Shown here piece after piece: positions 8,990 through 18,159 of a stretch of 64,000 nt of DNA. Under the pieces are notes generated by a model. That model was not told the DNA's origin, did no database searches, and worked only from the letters and a program-made list of their open reading frames with translations. Within the stretch, counting starts at the first letter, position 1, and each line of letters opens with the position of its first letter. Position numbers and translations under genes: made by a program. The DNA lies in assembly GCA_040081715.1 (NCBI GenBank), contig JBEBFY010000007.1, positions 124,001 through 188,000 on the forward strand, in the 5' to 3' direction. This stretch comes from CANKJK01 sp040081715. Lineage in GTDB: Bacteria; Acidobacteriota; Vicinamibacteria; Vicinamibacterales; UBA2999.

Positions 8990-10009
8990 TCAGCCGGTGC
9001 GCTCAGGTTCCCAGCGCAGGCCGAGCGCCACGATCCGCTCCAGCAGTTCCTCGTAGGACGTCCCTGCCGACTCTGCCGATTCCGCGAAGTCTTCGCCGTA
9101 GCCGAGGTTCGGATTCGGGTTGGCCTCCAGTACATACACGCCGCCGCTGGCGTCCATGCGCAGGTCGATGCGGGCGTAGCCGCTGAGGTCCAGGGCGCGG
9201 TACGCCCGTTTGGCGATGTGGGCGATTCGCGCGAGGTCGGCGTCTGGCAGCACCGCGGCGTCGGTCGTGACGCCGTGGCGCTTCTGGTACTGGTCACTCC
9301 ATTTCACGCGTTCGGTGGCGATGCGCCAGCGGTTGTCGGGCATCCGGGCAAAGGACATCTCCCACACTGGGAACACCCGAAGGCGGTCGTTGCCGGCCAC
9401 CCCGACATAGAGCTCCCGCCCGTCGATGAACTGCTCGACGATGGCCGCCGTGCCCACGCGCTCGTGGATGAACTGCACGCGGCGATGGAGCTGCTCCTCG
9501 GTCTCCACGACTGACGCCTGGGAGATGCCGACCGAGGCCTCGTAGAAGAGGGACTTCACGATGAGTGGAAACCCCAGCCGCTTCGGCAGCCTGGCCGTTT
9601 CACCGCGGCGCACGACGAAGAACCCCGGCACGGGAATTCGGTGCCAGGCCATCAGTTTCTTCGAGAGGGCCTTGTCGCGCGCGAGCATGAGTCCGCGCGG
9701 ATTGCAGCCCGTGTAGGGGATCCGCAGCAGCTCGAGGTAGCTGACCACGTTCTGGTCGAACGTCGTGACCCCCGCGAAGGCTTCCATGAGGTTGAACACG
9801 ATGTGGGGTTGGAACCGGTCGATCGCCGGCCGGATGCCGGACAGGTCGTCGTGGACACCCAGGACTTCGACGTCGTGGCCGCGCTCCTGGAGGGTGACGA
9901 TGACGTCGTGTTCCACCTTCCACTCGGCGTTGACGACGTCGAGTCCTGTCGTGTCGGCAGGCGGGACGAGATGCTCGTGTACGAGCGCGAGGATGCGGGT
10001 GCTCTTCAC
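8990..10009 (-). CDS. ATP-grasp ligase, D-Ala-D-Ala ligase-like
   Basis: 339 residues. The GTG at 10009 overlaps the stop of the upstream metallopeptidase gene (GTGA), fixing the start; a longer frame upstream is only read-through of that gene. The protein has an N-terminal substrate-binding half, then the ATP-grasp core (YTGCNPRGLMLARDKALSKK; FPLIVKSLFYEASVGISQ; VEQFIDGRELYVGV) and a metal-binding C-terminal motif (RIDLRMDASGGVYVLEANPNPNLG). The family joins a carboxylate to an amine through an acyl-phosphate. It probably is not the housekeeping Ddl, since no cell-wall genes flank it; a peptide-tailoring role with the coupled protease is inferred. Confidence 0.85.
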   Translation of the reverse strand: MKSTRILALVHEHLVPPADTTGLDVVNAEWKVEHDVIVTLQERGHDVEVLGVHDDLSGIRPAIDRFQPHIVFNLMEAFAGVTTFDQNVVSYLELLRIPYTGCNPRGLMLARDKALSKKLMAWHRIPVPGFFVVRRGETARLPKRLGFPLIVKSLFYEASVGISQASVVETEEQLHRRVQFIHERVGTAAIVEQFIDGRELYVGVAGNDRLRVFPVWEMSFARMPDNRWRIATERVKWSDQYQKRHGVTTDAAVLPDADLARIAHIAKRAYRALDLSGYARIDLRMDASGGVYVLEANPNPNLGYGEDFAESAESAGTSYEELLERIVALGLRWEPERTG

Positions 10010-11037
10010 AGCACCAGCCTGTGGCCGCCGCTGTGCAAGTAGTTCATGACCTGGACGGTAAGCAACACGGTGAATTCCTGACGGGCCTGGTCCTCGGGCA
10101 GCGCGAGCCGCAGCTTCAGTTGCTGACAGCGGGCGATCATCTCCTCGAGGACCTGGTCGATGGTGTACTGGTAAATGCCGGTCCACTGTGCAACGGCGCG
10201 GCGCACGGGCCGACGCATCCGCGCGATGAACTGGGCTGCGGTGATGTTACCGGCGGCTTCCGGGGCGTCGGAAAACAGCAAACGCAGCTCGCGGTCGTGC
10301 ATGCCCGTGGGCTCGACGCCGTAATGCCGCCGCTTCCGGCGGTAGTGTTGCCGCAGCGTCGTGCGGATGCGCCGCAGGGGATCGACCTCGCCGGCATTCT
10401 GCACCGGGGCCGGTCTGCCGCGCAGCGAGCGCATCAACGCATCGATGTACTCGAGCTTCTTGGCCGCCGGCCAGCCAGCGTAACGCGCCTGCCACTGGCT
10501 ATCCGGCGTCAGCCAGACCGCGAACGTCTCCGCGAAGTCCTCGTCTGGGTGACTCTGGGCGTACCACGCATCCAGGTGCAGTACGAAGCTCTTGCTGTAC
10601 GGCCGCGGCGCGTAGAACTCCGGGTAGGGAACCGTCGGTGACCCGAAGAGGCCACGACGCTGGCGCCGGAGTCGGAGCCGGTAGGCATTGTCCACGGCGT
10701 GTCCGGTTTCGTGCCTGAGGATGCGCATGCACCACTCGTGCTCGCCCCCCTCGATTTCGAGCATCTGGGCTTCCTCGAGCTTTTCCAGCCGCGGGTGCGC
10801 GAGGTAGAAGGGAATGGCGACGGCGGCCGTTCCGTCCGGCGTGAACCATTCGTCCGCGAGATAGAAGTGCACGGGGACGCGCAGGTCGCGCTCCGAGAGC
10901 TCCGCACGCAGGGCCGCAATCCGGCCTGTCAGTGCGCTCCCGTCGATGGTCAGCGGGAGGTCGCACAGGCGGAGGTCGAGCAGTTGCTCGTCGGGGAGCG
11001 CGGGCCAGTCGGCCGGCACCGGTGGATGCCCAGGCAT
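10006..11037 (-). CDS. putative zinc-dependent metallopeptidase (HExxH)
   Basis: 343 residues with HETGHAVDN around residue 118, a gluzincin/metzincin-type HExxH. A downstream DEDFAETFAVWL helix may supply the third ligand. No signal peptide or membrane segment is seen, so it is probably cytoplasmic. Families described as putative zinc-binding metallopeptidases recur next to ATP-grasp ligases, as here, where the stop overlaps the ligase start. The substrate is unknown. No Shine-Dalgarno precedes the ATG; a TATGAT hexamer on the coding strand (11046-11051) ends eight bases before it. Confidence 0.8.
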   Translation of the reverse strand: MPGHPPVPADWPALPDEQLLDLRLCDLPLTIDGSALTGRIAALRAELSERDLRVPVHFYLADEWFTPDGTAAVAIPFYLAHPRLEKLEEAQMLEIEGGEHEWCMRILRHETGHAVDNAYRLRLRRQRRGLFGSPTVPYPEFYAPRPYSKSFVLHLDAWYAQSHPDEDFAETFAVWLTPDSQWQARYAGWPAAKKLEYIDALMRSLRGRPAPVQNAGEVDPLRRIRTTLRQHYRRKRRHYGVEPTGMHDRELRLLFSDAPEAAGNITAAQFIARMRRPVRRAVAQWTGIYQYTIDQVLEEMIARCQQLKLRLALPEDQARQEFTVLLTVQVMNYLHSGGHRLVL

Positions 11038-11158
11038 GCACCCGGATCATACCGGCGGGGGTGATCGTGAGCCGCTACGATAGAATGCCTCGTTTGCCGC
11101 CGCAGGCTGCTACGGCAGCCCCGTGCAGTCCTGTGATGAACCCCAGGCGGCGAGGCAC

Positions 11159-13003
11159 ATGATGACCCCACAGCAGGAACCGGCCAGGCGCGACCGGTCG
11201 GCACTCGAGACGGCATTCACCTGGAACGTCGACGACCTGTTCCCCTCTCTTGAGGCATGGCGGCTGGCAGGGGAGGAGACGCGCGCACGTGTCAGCGGCC
11301 TTGAGCCCTTCCGTGGCCGATTGCTCTCCTCGCCGGCGGTGCTTGCTGACGCGCTGACGTTACGGTTCGACCTTGACCGCGCCGTCACCCGTCTGTACGT
11401 CTACGCCAGTTGCCTCGCGGATCAGGACACCCGCGTGGCAGCCAACCAGGGCATGCAGCAGCAGATGATGCAGCTCTATACCGCCATTGCGGCGGCCGCT
11501 GCGTTCATCGAACCGGAGTTGCTGGCCGCCGAGCCGGCTGCGCTCGACTCGGCCCTGGCGGTCGAGCTCCGGCTGGCGCCGTTCCGCGTCTATGTCGCTG
11601 ACATCCAGCGGCGGCGCGCCCACACCCTTGGCGATGGCGAGGAGCGCCTGCTGGCCGATGCGTCGTTGATGGCCGCCGCCCCAGGGGATATCTACGGCAT
11701 CCTGACCAACGCCGACTTCCCGTATCCCACGATGACGACGGCCGACGGTCGGACCGTCCGCGTGGACCAGTCCGGCTACAGCGAACTGCGCGCGTCACCG
11801 GTGCGGGCCGATCGGCAACTGGCGATGGAGACATTCTTCACTTCCCTCAGCCGGTTCAGCGGCACCTTCGGGATGTCGATGAACGGCAGCATTCAGCGGG
11901 CACGGTTCTTCGCGCGGGCGCGGAAGTATCCGAGCACGATCGAGGCCGCGCTCGACGGACCGAACATCCCGATTCCGGTGTACGACCGGCTGGTCGAGGG
12001 CGTGAACCGGCACCTGGGTGCGTTTCACCGGTATCTGGACCTCCGCCGCCGGTTGCTCGGGGTGGAGACCCTGCAGTACCACGACCTCTACGCACCGCTC
12101 ATTCCGGCTGTGGATCTGTCGTACTCGCCCGGCGAGGCTGTGGAGCACCTGGTCGCGTCACTGGCGCCGCTGGGGCAGGAGTACGCCGACGTCGTGGCGC
12201 GCGGTTGCCGCGAGCGGTGGATTGACTGGTATCCGAACGACGGCAAGCGGTCGGGTGCCTACTCCGAGGGCGCCGCCTACGACGTGCATCCATTTATCCT
12301 CCTGAACTACCTGGGCAAGTTCCACGACGTGAGCACGCTCAGCCACGAAGTCGGCCACGCGATGCACAGCTACTACTCGAACCGGGCGCAGCCGTATCCC
12401 ACGGCGACCTACCAGACATTCGTGGCCGAGGTGGCGTCCACGTTCAACGAGGAACTGCTCGTTGACTACATGCTGGCGCGTCTCACGGACCCCGCGGCGC
12501 GGCTGTCGGTGCTCGGCAACTACCTGGAAGGGATCAAGGGCACCGTGTTCCGGCAGACGCAGTTCGCCGAGTTCGAGCGGGCGCTGCACGCCATGGGTGA
12601 GCGCGGCGAGGCGCTCACCGGCGAGTCGATCTCTCGTCTGTACCTGGGGATCACGCGCCGCTACTACGGACACGCGGAGGGGATTTGCGAGGTGGGCGAC
12701 GTCATCGCCCACGAGTGGAGCTTCATCCCTCACTTCTACCGTGACTTCTACGTGTTCCAGTACGCCACGTCTTTTACCGCGTCCACGGCGCTGGCCGCCC
12801 GCGTGCAGGCCGGCGAGCCGGGTGCCCGCGAGCGCTACCTGCGCTTCATCAGTTCGGGCGGTGCGCAGTACCCGATTGAGCTGCTGCGGGACGCCGGAGT
12901 CGACATGACCACGGACGAGCCGCTGGACCTGACGATTCGCAAGATGGAGCGCGTCATGGATGACGTGGAGCAACTGGTGGCCGACGGAGCGCTGGCGCGG
13001 TGA
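11159..13003 (+). CDS. pepF: M3-family oligoendopeptidase F
   Basis: 614 residues, normal length for PepF. The zinc site is HEVGHAMHSYYS in the C-terminal third, with the third-ligand helix following in FVAEVASTFNEELL. PepF is a cytoplasmic metallopeptidase that trims oligopeptides of roughly 7 to 17 residues. I start at the ATG at 11159 because a GGCGAGG lies just upstream; a GTG at 11123 would add 12 residues with no family resemblance. The stop overlaps the GTG of the following transporter (GTGA), so peptide turnover and an uptake system may be co-expressed. Confidence 0.92.
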   Translation: MMTPQQEPARRDRSALETAFTWNVDDLFPSLEAWRLAGEETRARVSGLEPFRGRLLSSPAVLADALTLRFDLDRAVTRLYVYASCLADQDTRVAANQGMQQQMMQLYTAIAAAAAFIEPELLAAEPAALDSALAVELRLAPFRVYVADIQRRRAHTLGDGEERLLADASLMAAAPGDIYGILTNADFPYPTMTTADGRTVRVDQSGYSELRASPVRADRQLAMETFFTSLSRFSGTFGMSMNGSIQRARFFARARKYPSTIEAALDGPNIPIPVYDRLVEGVNRHLGAFHRYLDLRRRLLGVETLQYHDLYAPLIPAVDLSYSPGEAVEHLVASLAPLGQEYADVVARGCRERWIDWYPNDGKRSGAYSEGAAYDVHPFILLNYLGKFHDVSTLSHEVGHAMHSYYSNRAQPYPTATYQTFVAEVASTFNEELLVDYMLARLTDPAARLSVLGNYLEGIKGTVFRQTQFAEFERALHAMGERGEALTGESISRLYLGITRRYYGHAEGICEVGDVIAHEWSFIPHFYRDFYVFQYATSFTASTALAARVQAGEPGARERYLRFISSGGAQYPIELLRDAGVDMTTDEPLDLTIRKMERVMDDVEQLVADGALAR

Positions 13004-14292
13004 GCAGCCAGCCCGCGATGGTTGCCGCGGACGAGATCCGGGAGCAGGCCCTGCTGCGCATCGTGCGCTGGCGACTGCTGCCCTTCATGTTCGTGCTCTA
13101 CATCGTGTCCTACGTCGACCGGGTGAACGTGGGCTTTGCCTCGCTGCAGATGAACCGGGATCTCGGCTTGAGCGCGTCGGTCTACGGCCTGGGCGCGGGC
13201 ATCTTCTTTCTCGGCTACTTTGTGTTCGAGGTGCCGAGTAACCTCCTGCTGGAGCGCTTCGGCGCGCGGCCGTGGATTGCCCGGATCATGGTCACGTGGG
13301 GCGTGATCTCCGCCGCGATGATGTTCACGACGGGCGTCACGAGCTTCTTCGTGCTGCGCCTGCTGCTCGGCGTGGCCGAGGCGGGTTTCTTCCCGGGGAT
13401 GATTCTGTACCTCACGTACTGGTTCCCCGAGCGTGAACGGGCAAAGACGGTGGCGCTCTTCATGACGGCCAATGCGCTGGCGGGTGTGATCGGCGGGCCG
13501 CTCAGCGGAGCGCTGCTGACGCTGGACGGCGCGACCGGCCTGGCCGGGTGGCAGTGGCTGTTCCTGCTGGAGGGGATTCCGGCCGTCGTGCTGGGAGGTG
13601 TCGTGCTGGTCTATCTCCCGAATGGTCCGCGTGAGGCGACCTGGCTGCCGAGGGAGGACCGCGAGTGGCTGGCGGCACGGCGCGAGGCCGAGCGGGCCGG
13701 CGCGGTCCACACGAGCGTGTGGGAGGTGCTGACCAACGGCCCCGTCTGGCGGTTCTCGCTCTTGTACTTCTCGCTCGTGGTGGCCCTCTACAGCGTGAGC
13801 TTCTGGTTGCCGCAGATCCTCAAGCGCGTATCGGGACAAAGCGATCTCGTCGTGGGGTTGCTCTCGTCTCTCCCCTATGTCGTGGCCGCGATCGGGATGG
13901 TCGTGATTGGACGGCACTCGGATGCCACCGGCGAGCGCCGCTGGCATGTAGCGGTGCCCGCGCTCGTCGGCGCGACCGGCCTGATACTGAGTGCGGTGGC
14001 GTCGTCGCCCGCGCTGGCCATTGCGGCGGTCGCGCTGGCGGCCCTCGGGATCTGGGGAGCGCTCGGCCCGTTCTGGGCGCTGCCGACGGCCTGGCTGCGG
14101 GGCAGTGCCGCGGCCGCCGGCATCGCGTGGATCAACTCGGTCGGCAACCTTGGCGGATTTGTCGGGCCGTACGGCGTCGGCTACCTGCGCGACGTCACGG
14201 GGAACTTCGCCGTGGCCCTGACGGCCCTGGCTGGCATGCTGGTCGTCGCAGCGATTCTGGCGGTCAAAGCCCCGCAGGCGCAGGCGTCGTAG
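13000..14292 (+). CDS. MFS transporter, anion:cation symporter (ACS) type
   Basis: 430 residues with about twelve hydrophobic segments. Motifs of the ACS family are visible: FMFVLYIVSYVDRVNVGFAS in helix 1, the LGAGIFFLGYFVFEVPSNLL helix, and RLLLGVAEAGFFPGM. This family imports organic anions such as hexuronates, glucarate, tartrate or phthalate with protons; the substrate cannot be told here. The GTG start overlaps the pepF stop. It converges on the arginase gene. Confidence 0.9.
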   Translation: MSSQPAMVAADEIREQALLRIVRWRLLPFMFVLYIVSYVDRVNVGFASLQMNRDLGLSASVYGLGAGIFFLGYFVFEVPSNLLLERFGARPWIARIMVTWGVISAAMMFTTGVTSFFVLRLLLGVAEAGFFPGMILYLTYWFPERERAKTVALFMTANALAGVIGGPLSGALLTLDGATGLAGWQWLFLLEGIPAVVLGGVVLVYLPNGPREATWLPREDREWLAARREAERAGAVHTSVWEVLTNGPVWRFSLLYFSLVVALYSVSFWLPQILKRVSGQSDLVVGLLSSLPYVVAAIGMVVIGRHSDATGERRWHVAVPALVGATGLILSAVASSPALAIAAVALAALGIWGALGPFWALPTAWLRGSAAAAGIAWINSVGNLGGFVGPYGVGYLRDVTGNFAVALTALAGMLVVAAILAVKAPQAQAS

Positions 14293-14310
14293 GCCGGCCC
14301 TGCAGGCGCG

Positions 14311-15237
14311 CTACAGGATCCGCTTGCCGAGGGCCGAGAGCGCCAGCTCGGTGGCCAGCTCCGCCGTCGTGTTGCGGAGGTCGAGTGTGGGGTTGATCTC
14401 CACCAGATCCAACGCCCGGAGCAGGCCGGAGTCCGCCACCATCTCCATGATCAGGTGGGCCTCCCGGTAGTTCAGCCCGCCCTTGACCGGTGTGCCGACG
14501 CCCGGCGCCAGAGTCGGGTCGCACACGTCGAGGTCGAATGAGACGTGGATGCCGCCGGTGCCCCGGCCGGCCAGTGCAATGGCGCGGGCCGCCACGGCCG
14601 CGATGCCCTCGCGGTCGATGTCCTTCATCGTCAGCACGTGGACACCCGCCGCGCGAATCCGGTCCTTCTCGCGTTCGTCGAGGTTGCGAATCCCCAGAAG
14701 CACCGTGTGTTCGGGGAGGATCGCCGGGACCGTGCCGCCGACCGCGGCAAGTTCCGCCGGCTCCGACCCAAGAAGCGCGGCCAGCGGCATGCCATGCACG
14801 TTGCCGGAGGTGGTGGACTGGGGCGTGTTCATGTCGCCGTGCGCGTCCACCCAGATCACGCCGAGGGGCAGGCCGCTCTGTTCACCCATCCAGCGTGCGG
14901 TGGCGGAGACGGACCCGGCGGCGACGCTGTGGTCACCGCCGATCACGAGCGGCAGGGCCCCGCCGCGCAGGGCGTCGAGCGCCAGCGCATGGAGGTTGCG
15001 GCAGGCTTCCGCGATGTCGTCGACGAACTTCATCGTCGGGTCGACCGGCGTCAGGTGTTCAGGCATGGGGACGGCCACGTTGCCTCGGTCCACGACGGCA
15101 TAGCCCAGCGCGGTCAACTGGTCAGCGAGGCCTGCGATCCGGACGGCCGAAGGGCCCATGTCGACGCCGCGGCGGCCGCTGCCCAGGTCGAGCGGCACGC
15201 CGATGATGTGCACGCAACGCTGCGGGGCCGGCGTCAT
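14311..15237 (-). CDS. rocF: arginase
   Basis: 308 residues, typical of bacterial arginases. Manganese ligands are present in GGDHSVAAG, WVDAHGDMNT and SFDLDVCDPTLAPGVGTP. The enzyme hydrolyses arginine to ornithine and urea. Agmatinase or formiminoglutamase are alternatives within the ureohydrolase family, but the PLDLGSGRRGVDMGPSAVRI N-terminus is arginase-like. The ATG is fixed by the ATGA overlap with the stop of the upstream protoporphyrinogen oxidase gene. Sharing a transcript with haem genes is unusual and no functional link is obvious. Confidence 0.88.
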   Translation of the reverse strand: MTPAPQRCVHIIGVPLDLGSGRRGVDMGPSAVRIAGLADQLTALGYAVVDRGNVAVPMPEHLTPVDPTMKFVDDIAEACRNLHALALDALRGGALPLVIGGDHSVAAGSVSATARWMGEQSGLPLGVIWVDAHGDMNTPQSTTSGNVHGMPLAALLGSEPAELAAVGGTVPAILPEHTVLLGIRNLDEREKDRIRAAGVHVLTMKDIDREGIAAVAARAIALAGRGTGGIHVSFDLDVCDPTLAPGVGTPVKGGLNYREAHLIMEMVADSGLLRALDLVEINPTLDLRNTTAELATELALSALGKRIL

Positions 15238-16607
15238 TGGCCGATCTGCGCCGCCTGCGCGGCCATGGCCCGTCCATCGGCGATGCAGTCGGGAATCCCA
15301 ATGGCCCGGAAGCCGCTGCCCGCGACAAACAGGCCCGGTATGCGGGCCAGGCCTTGCTCGATCGCCGCGACCCGTGCCGTGTGGCCCACCTCGAATTGCG
15401 GGCTGCGGTTCGTCCACCGGTAGATGCGGGAGAAGAGGGCAGGCCCCGAGATGTCCGAGTGCCGCGACATGTGCTCATGCGCGAGCGCGGTGAGTTCGGC
15501 GTCGGACTGATCGAGCCTGCGTGGGTCGCGCCCGCCGCCGAAGAAGGCGCGCATCAGGACGTGGCCCTCCGGAGCCCGGCCCGGCCACTTGGAGCTGACC
15601 CACGTACCGGCGAGGAGCGGTGACCCTTCGGCCTTCGGCACCAGGAAGCCACTGCCATTGAGCGGGTGGCGTATCTGGTCGCGCCGGTACCCAAGGGCGA
15701 CCGTCGCGGTGGAGGAGTAGCGCACCTGGCGGCAGAGCGCCGCTGTATCAGGATCGAGGCCCTCTAGAATCTGTCCGGCCACGTACGCCGGCACGGCGAG
15801 GATGACCGCACGCGCACGCACGGTTTCTCCGAGCGACGTGCTGAGGACGAACGCGCCGCCCTCGCGGCCGAGCGACTGGACGGCGACACCGCACGCCACC
15901 GTGTCTGCGGGGAGCGCCGCCACGAGGCGCTCGACCAGTTCGCCGGTGCCTCCGGGCAGCGAGACAAAGGCGCCGTCGGCCGACGGCGCGGTCCGGAGCT
16001 GGCGAAACGCCCTGAGCACGCTGCCCGATTTCGCTTCAGCGCCAACCAGGCGCGGGAACAGCGCGCGCGCCGAGAGCCGGTCGGCGTCGCCCGCGTGGAT
16101 GCCGGCCAGTAGTGGATCCGCGAGGTAGGCGGCGGCCTCGTGGCCGAAACGCCTCTGCACGAAGGCGCCGATGGACTCCTCGGCGTTGTCCGTTCGTTTG
16201 GCGATGAAGGGCTCGAGGCCCATCCTGATCCGGCCCGGCCACGAGAAGAGCGACGAGCGCGCCAGCGCCATCGCACTCAGCGGGAAGCCGAGAAACGACC
16301 CCTCGACGAGCTGGTGCAGCCGGCCGGCGCGCAGCACGAACGACGTGCGAGGCTTCAGCGTGGGATGCAGACGGTCGGTGAGGCCCAGCTCCCGGCACAG
16401 GGCAACCGCCGCCGGCTTCTGCGTGAGGAGCGAATCCGGGCCCGCATCCACCGTCCACCCGTCGAACCGCTCGGTGAGGATGACGCCGCCGGGCCTGCCG
16501 GTGCTCTCGAGCACGCGCACACGTCGGCCTTGCTGCATGAGTTCGTACGCGGCCGAGAGCCCGGCGATGCCGCCACCGACGACCGCGACATCGAGCACCT
16601 CGCTCAT
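15234..16607 (-). CDS. hemY: protoporphyrinogen oxidase, HemY type
   Basis: 457 residues with an N-terminal FAD-binding Rossmann motif (VAVVGGGIAGLSAAYELMQQG) and the flavin-contacting GRPGGVI and DAGPDSLL segments that mark the oxygen-dependent HemY/PPOX family. A C-terminal FVAGSGFRAIGIPDCIADG closes the FAD site. It oxidises protoporphyrinogen IX (or coproporphyrinogen III in the coproporphyrin-dependent branch). It lies 14 bases after hemE on the same strand. No ferrochelatase or hemQ is in the window, so which branch is used cannot be decided here. Confidence 0.92.
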   Translation of the reverse strand: MSEVLDVAVVGGGIAGLSAAYELMQQGRRVRVLESTGRPGGVILTERFDGWTVDAGPDSLLTQKPAAVALCRELGLTDRLHPTLKPRTSFVLRAGRLHQLVEGSFLGFPLSAMALARSSLFSWPGRIRMGLEPFIAKRTDNAEESIGAFVQRRFGHEAAAYLADPLLAGIHAGDADRLSARALFPRLVGAEAKSGSVLRAFRQLRTAPSADGAFVSLPGGTGELVERLVAALPADTVACGVAVQSLGREGGAFVLSTSLGETVRARAVILAVPAYVAGQILEGLDPDTAALCRQVRYSSTATVALGYRRDQIRHPLNGSGFLVPKAEGSPLLAGTWVSSKWPGRAPEGHVLMRAFFGGGRDPRRLDQSDAELTALAHEHMSRHSDISGPALFSRIYRWTNRSPQFEVGHTARVAAIEQGLARIPGLFVAGSGFRAIGIPDCIADGRAMAAQAAQIGQ

Positions 16608-16621
16608 GGCGGAGAGCAGTG

Positions 16622-17662
16622 TTACGCGGGAACCGCGGTCCGCGACCGCGCGTGCACATGCTCGGCCAGCCGCTGCACCTGTTCGAGGGACGTCATCGGC
16701 AGAATCCCGTGGCCGAGGTTGAAGATGTGCCCCGGGCGGCCTTCGGCCCGCCGGAGGACATCGTCGGCCGCTGCGAGCAGCCGGTCTGTGGGACCGAGCA
16801 GCAGCGTCGGGTCAAGGTTGCCCTGGACGCCCCGGTCATGCCCGATTCGTGCCCATGCCTGGTCGAGAGGGATGCGCCAGTCCGCGCCGATTACGTCGCC
16901 CCCCGCCTCCCGCAGGTCTTCGAGAAAGGTGGAGGTGCCGGTTCCAAAGTGAATCGTGGGCACGCGGCCGCCGATGGCGTCGAAGATCGCCCGGGTGTGC
17001 GGCAGCACGAACTCACGGTAGTCGGCCGGGCTCAGCGCGCCCACCCACGAGTCGAAGATCTGCACGACATCCACGCCGGCTTCAATCTGCGCCACCATGT
17101 AGTCGCCGATGATGGCCGCGAACTTCCCGCAGAGCCTGTGCCAGGCATCAGGATGGCCGTACATCAGTGACTTGGTGAGGGCAAAGTTGTTGGAATGCCC
17201 GCCCTCGATGGCATAGGAGGCCAGCGTGAAGGGGGCACCGGCGAAACCGATCAGGGGGATGCGGCCGTGCAGTTCCCGCTGAATGAGGCGTATCGCCTGC
17301 AGGACGTGCGACAGGGATTCACGCGGCTCGAATGTCTTCAGTTTGTCGATATCGGCCGTTGTCCGGATCGGCGTTTCGATGGCCGGACCCTCACCCTTGA
17401 TGAAGTCGAAGGGCAGTCCCATCGGCTCGAGGGGCAGCAGCAGGTCGGAGAAGAGAATCGCCGCATCAAGTTCGATCCGGTTGACCGGTTGCATCGTGAC
17501 CTGGGTGGCGAGCTCCGGCACACGGCACAGCTCCAGCAGGGAGTGCCGCTCGCGCAGGGCGCGGTACTCGGGCATGTAGCGGCCGGCCTGCCGCATGAAC
17601 CAGACGGGGGTCGCATCGACCGGCTGGAGCCGGCAGGCATTCAGGAATCGGGTATTGGTCAC
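16622..17662 (-). CDS. hemE: uroporphyrinogen decarboxylase
   Basis: 346 residues from the GTG at 17662, which aligns with normal HemE starts just before RFLNACRLQPVDATPVWFMRQAGRYMPEYR, the conserved substrate loop. The catalytic FSDLLLPLEPMGL and GHSNNF segments are intact. It decarboxylates uroporphyrinogen III to coproporphyrinogen III. A TTG at 17704 would extend it by 14 residues but would overlap the upstream response-regulator gene. Order on the minus strand is regulator, hemE, hemY, rocF with very short gaps, so they probably share a transcript. Confidence 0.95.
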   Translation of the reverse strand: MTNTRFLNACRLQPVDATPVWFMRQAGRYMPEYRALRERHSLLELCRVPELATQVTMQPVNRIELDAAILFSDLLLPLEPMGLPFDFIKGEGPAIETPIRTTADIDKLKTFEPRESLSHVLQAIRLIQRELHGRIPLIGFAGAPFTLASYAIEGGHSNNFALTKSLMYGHPDAWHRLCGKFAAIIGDYMVAQIEAGVDVVQIFDSWVGALSPADYREFVLPHTRAIFDAIGGRVPTIHFGTGTSTFLEDLREAGGDVIGADWRIPLDQAWARIGHDRGVQGNLDPTLLLGPTDRLLAAADDVLRRAEGRPGHIFNLGHGILPMTSLEQVQRLAEHVHARSRTAVPA

Positions 17663-17678
17663 AGGGATCCGGTGCGTC

Positions 17679-18080
17679 TCAGGTAGTGGCGAGGGGGCCG
17701 ACAAGGCCCCTGGCCAAGCTCACGAGCTCGTCGAGCCAGAGCGGTTTGTATCGCAGTTCCGCGCCCAGGGCCGCAATCTCCTGCGCATGCGCGTCGTTCA
17801 CATAGTAGTCCCCGGTCACAATCGCCACGGGTGTTTCGCTCAGGCCCGGCAGCGTGCGCACCGCCCTGAGGAACTGCAGCCCGCTGGCCAGAGGCATGCG
17901 CAGGTCGAGCAGGATGGCGTGGGGCTGGTGGGTCTGGGCCAGCGCGAGGCCCTGATAGGCCGACGGCGCGGCCCAGACTTCGAAGCCTTCGAGCCGGAGC
18001 ATCCGCGCGAACGTGTCGGTCACGCTGGCGTCGTCGTCCACGATGAGGATGCGCAACGCTCCGGTCACCAGGTCGGGCAC
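17679..18080 (-). CDS. single-domain response regulator (CheY-like receiver)
   Basis: 133 residues comprising only a receiver domain: acidic cluster D15-D17, phosphoacceptor D59 in LLDLRMP, T89 in IVTGDYY and K112 in YKPL. There is no output domain. The start is a GTG. No histidine kinase is near. It ends 16 bases before hemE, so it is either the leading gene of the haem operon or a separate unit. The function is unknown; such stand-alone receivers act by protein contact in phosphorelays. Confidence 0.85.
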   Translation of the reverse strand: MPDLVTGALRILIVDDDASVTDTFARMLRLEGFEVWAAPSAYQGLALAQTHQPHAILLDLRMPLASGLQFLRAVRTLPGLSETPVAIVTGDYYVNDAHAQEIAALGAELRYKPLWLDELVSLARGLVGPLATT

Positions 18081-18159
18081 TCGGTCATTGTCCCGGCGGC
18101 GGGAGAATCAGGTCAAGGAGCGGCATGTTATAGTCAGCCGGTTTTCCCGGAGGCCGTCA

